A DNA stretch of 64,000 nucleotides from Nemophila menziesii (lineage: Eukaryota > Streptophyta > Magnoliopsida > Boraginales > Hydrophyllaceae). The DNA lies in the NCBI GenBank assembly GCA_029959085.1, contig JARWIR010000036.1, positions 1,674,001 to 1,738,000 on the forward strand. The letters are read 5' to 3'. This document shows, piece after piece, positions 63,701-64,000 of the stretch (positions within the stretch are counted from its first letter, which is position 1; every line of letters starts with the position of its first letter). The position numbers and the translations under genes are program-made. The notes below the pieces were generated by a model, which worked only from the letters and a program-made list of their open reading frames with translations, did not search any database and was not told the origin of the DNA.

Positions 63701-64000
63701 TATGGTATTATGATATACCAGAACAAAAACGGGTCAATTCGTGGTTATATACTTATGATTTTGTATTTTTTCTAAAACGTGTCATTTTGTGGGTTAACAC
63801 TCACGCATTTTGCCAGATTTTTTTGCAGAACCAAAAATTGATTTTTCTTGTCTATTAGCTTAGGATATGGTATTATGATATACCAGAACAAAAACGGGTC
63901 AATTCGTGGTTATATACTTATGATTTTGTATTTTTTCTAAAACGTGTCATTTTGTGGGTTAACACTCATGCATTTTGCCAGATTTTTTTGCAGAACCAAA

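Larger units (their letters stand above)
20647..64000. repeat. 166-bp AT-rich satellite array, right block
   Basis: About 260 head-to-tail monomers of the same family as 2371-7793, all in one orientation, running past the end of the window. Most are 165-167 bp. Known exceptions are a 54-bp stub at 28191-28244 and recurrent 151-bp monomers in 46.9-57.1 kb. No gene, RNA or other inserted element is visible. ORFs of 60-91 codons on both strands recur with the repeat and are not genes. Unit length near one nucleosome, great array length, higher-order structure and a nested Athila-type insertion together suggest a centromeric satellite, but CENH3 occupancy cannot be read from sequence. Confidence 0.97.

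Noticed and set aside
20647..64000. CRISPR array
   Set aside because: The repeats are contiguous 166-bp units with no unique spacers, and the context is plant nuclear DNA.
2371..64000. CENP-B box in the satellite
   Set aside because: The acgaaaacggg segment is superficially similar, but the required TTCG at the proper distance before CGGG is absent on both strands of the consensus monomer.

Overview
This window reads as plant nuclear DNA from a satellite-rich, probably centromeric or pericentromeric, region. The evidence is a very long tandem array of an AT-rich unit of about 166 bp and two Ty3-type LTR retrotransposons of the Athila/Tat kind. Those elements are plant-specific: tRNA-Asp-type primer site, DLGAS protease, FMDD reverse transcriptase, D,D35E integrase and an extra ORF after pol. 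I see no host gene, tRNA, rRNA or CRISPR array. I cannot name the species; a eudicot is a guess.

Layout. (1) 1-2370: the 3' part of a defective Athila/Tat-like element. One open ORF joins a protease directly to the C-terminal tail of integrase, with reverse transcriptase, RNase H and the integrase core missing. It is followed by a noncoding and LTR region that ends in CA at 2370 and abuts satellite. (2) 2371-7793: about 33 satellite monomers. (3) 7794-20646: a complete 12,853-bp Athila-like element in + orientation. It has two 1,562-bp LTRs (16 substitutions and no indels by eye) and an ATATA target-site duplication at 7789-7793 and 20647-20651. Internally it holds a primer-binding site, gag, protease, reverse transcriptase, RNase H, integrase, a GC-rich palindromic repeat block, a third ORF, hairpin plus polypurine modules, and the 3' polypurine tract. 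(4) 20647-64000: about 260 further satellite monomers running off the window edge, organised into several higher-order repeat blocks, with one divergent island near 60.2-60.7 kb.

The complete element would use one gag-pol frame, but that frame is interrupted by two in-frame TAA codons (10609 and 11155) and by a frame change at a run of seven C (13131-13137). The third ORF is interrupted by another TAA (16518). The structure and ends are therefore young and intact, but this copy should not make its own proteins. Its 5' LTR has also lost the TATA box that the 3' LTR keeps.

The most interesting points are: the conserved 18-bp dyad in most satellite monomers, with the Athila insertion falling exactly in it; clear 7-monomer, 6-monomer and 15-17-monomer higher-order repeats; the in-frame protease-integrase-tail fusion at the left edge; three hairpin or palindrome plus polypurine modules in the 3' half of the element; and paired 12-bp palindromes spaced 22-23 bp apart, six times over. 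All short ORFs inside the satellite are by-products of the repeat and are not annotated as genes.
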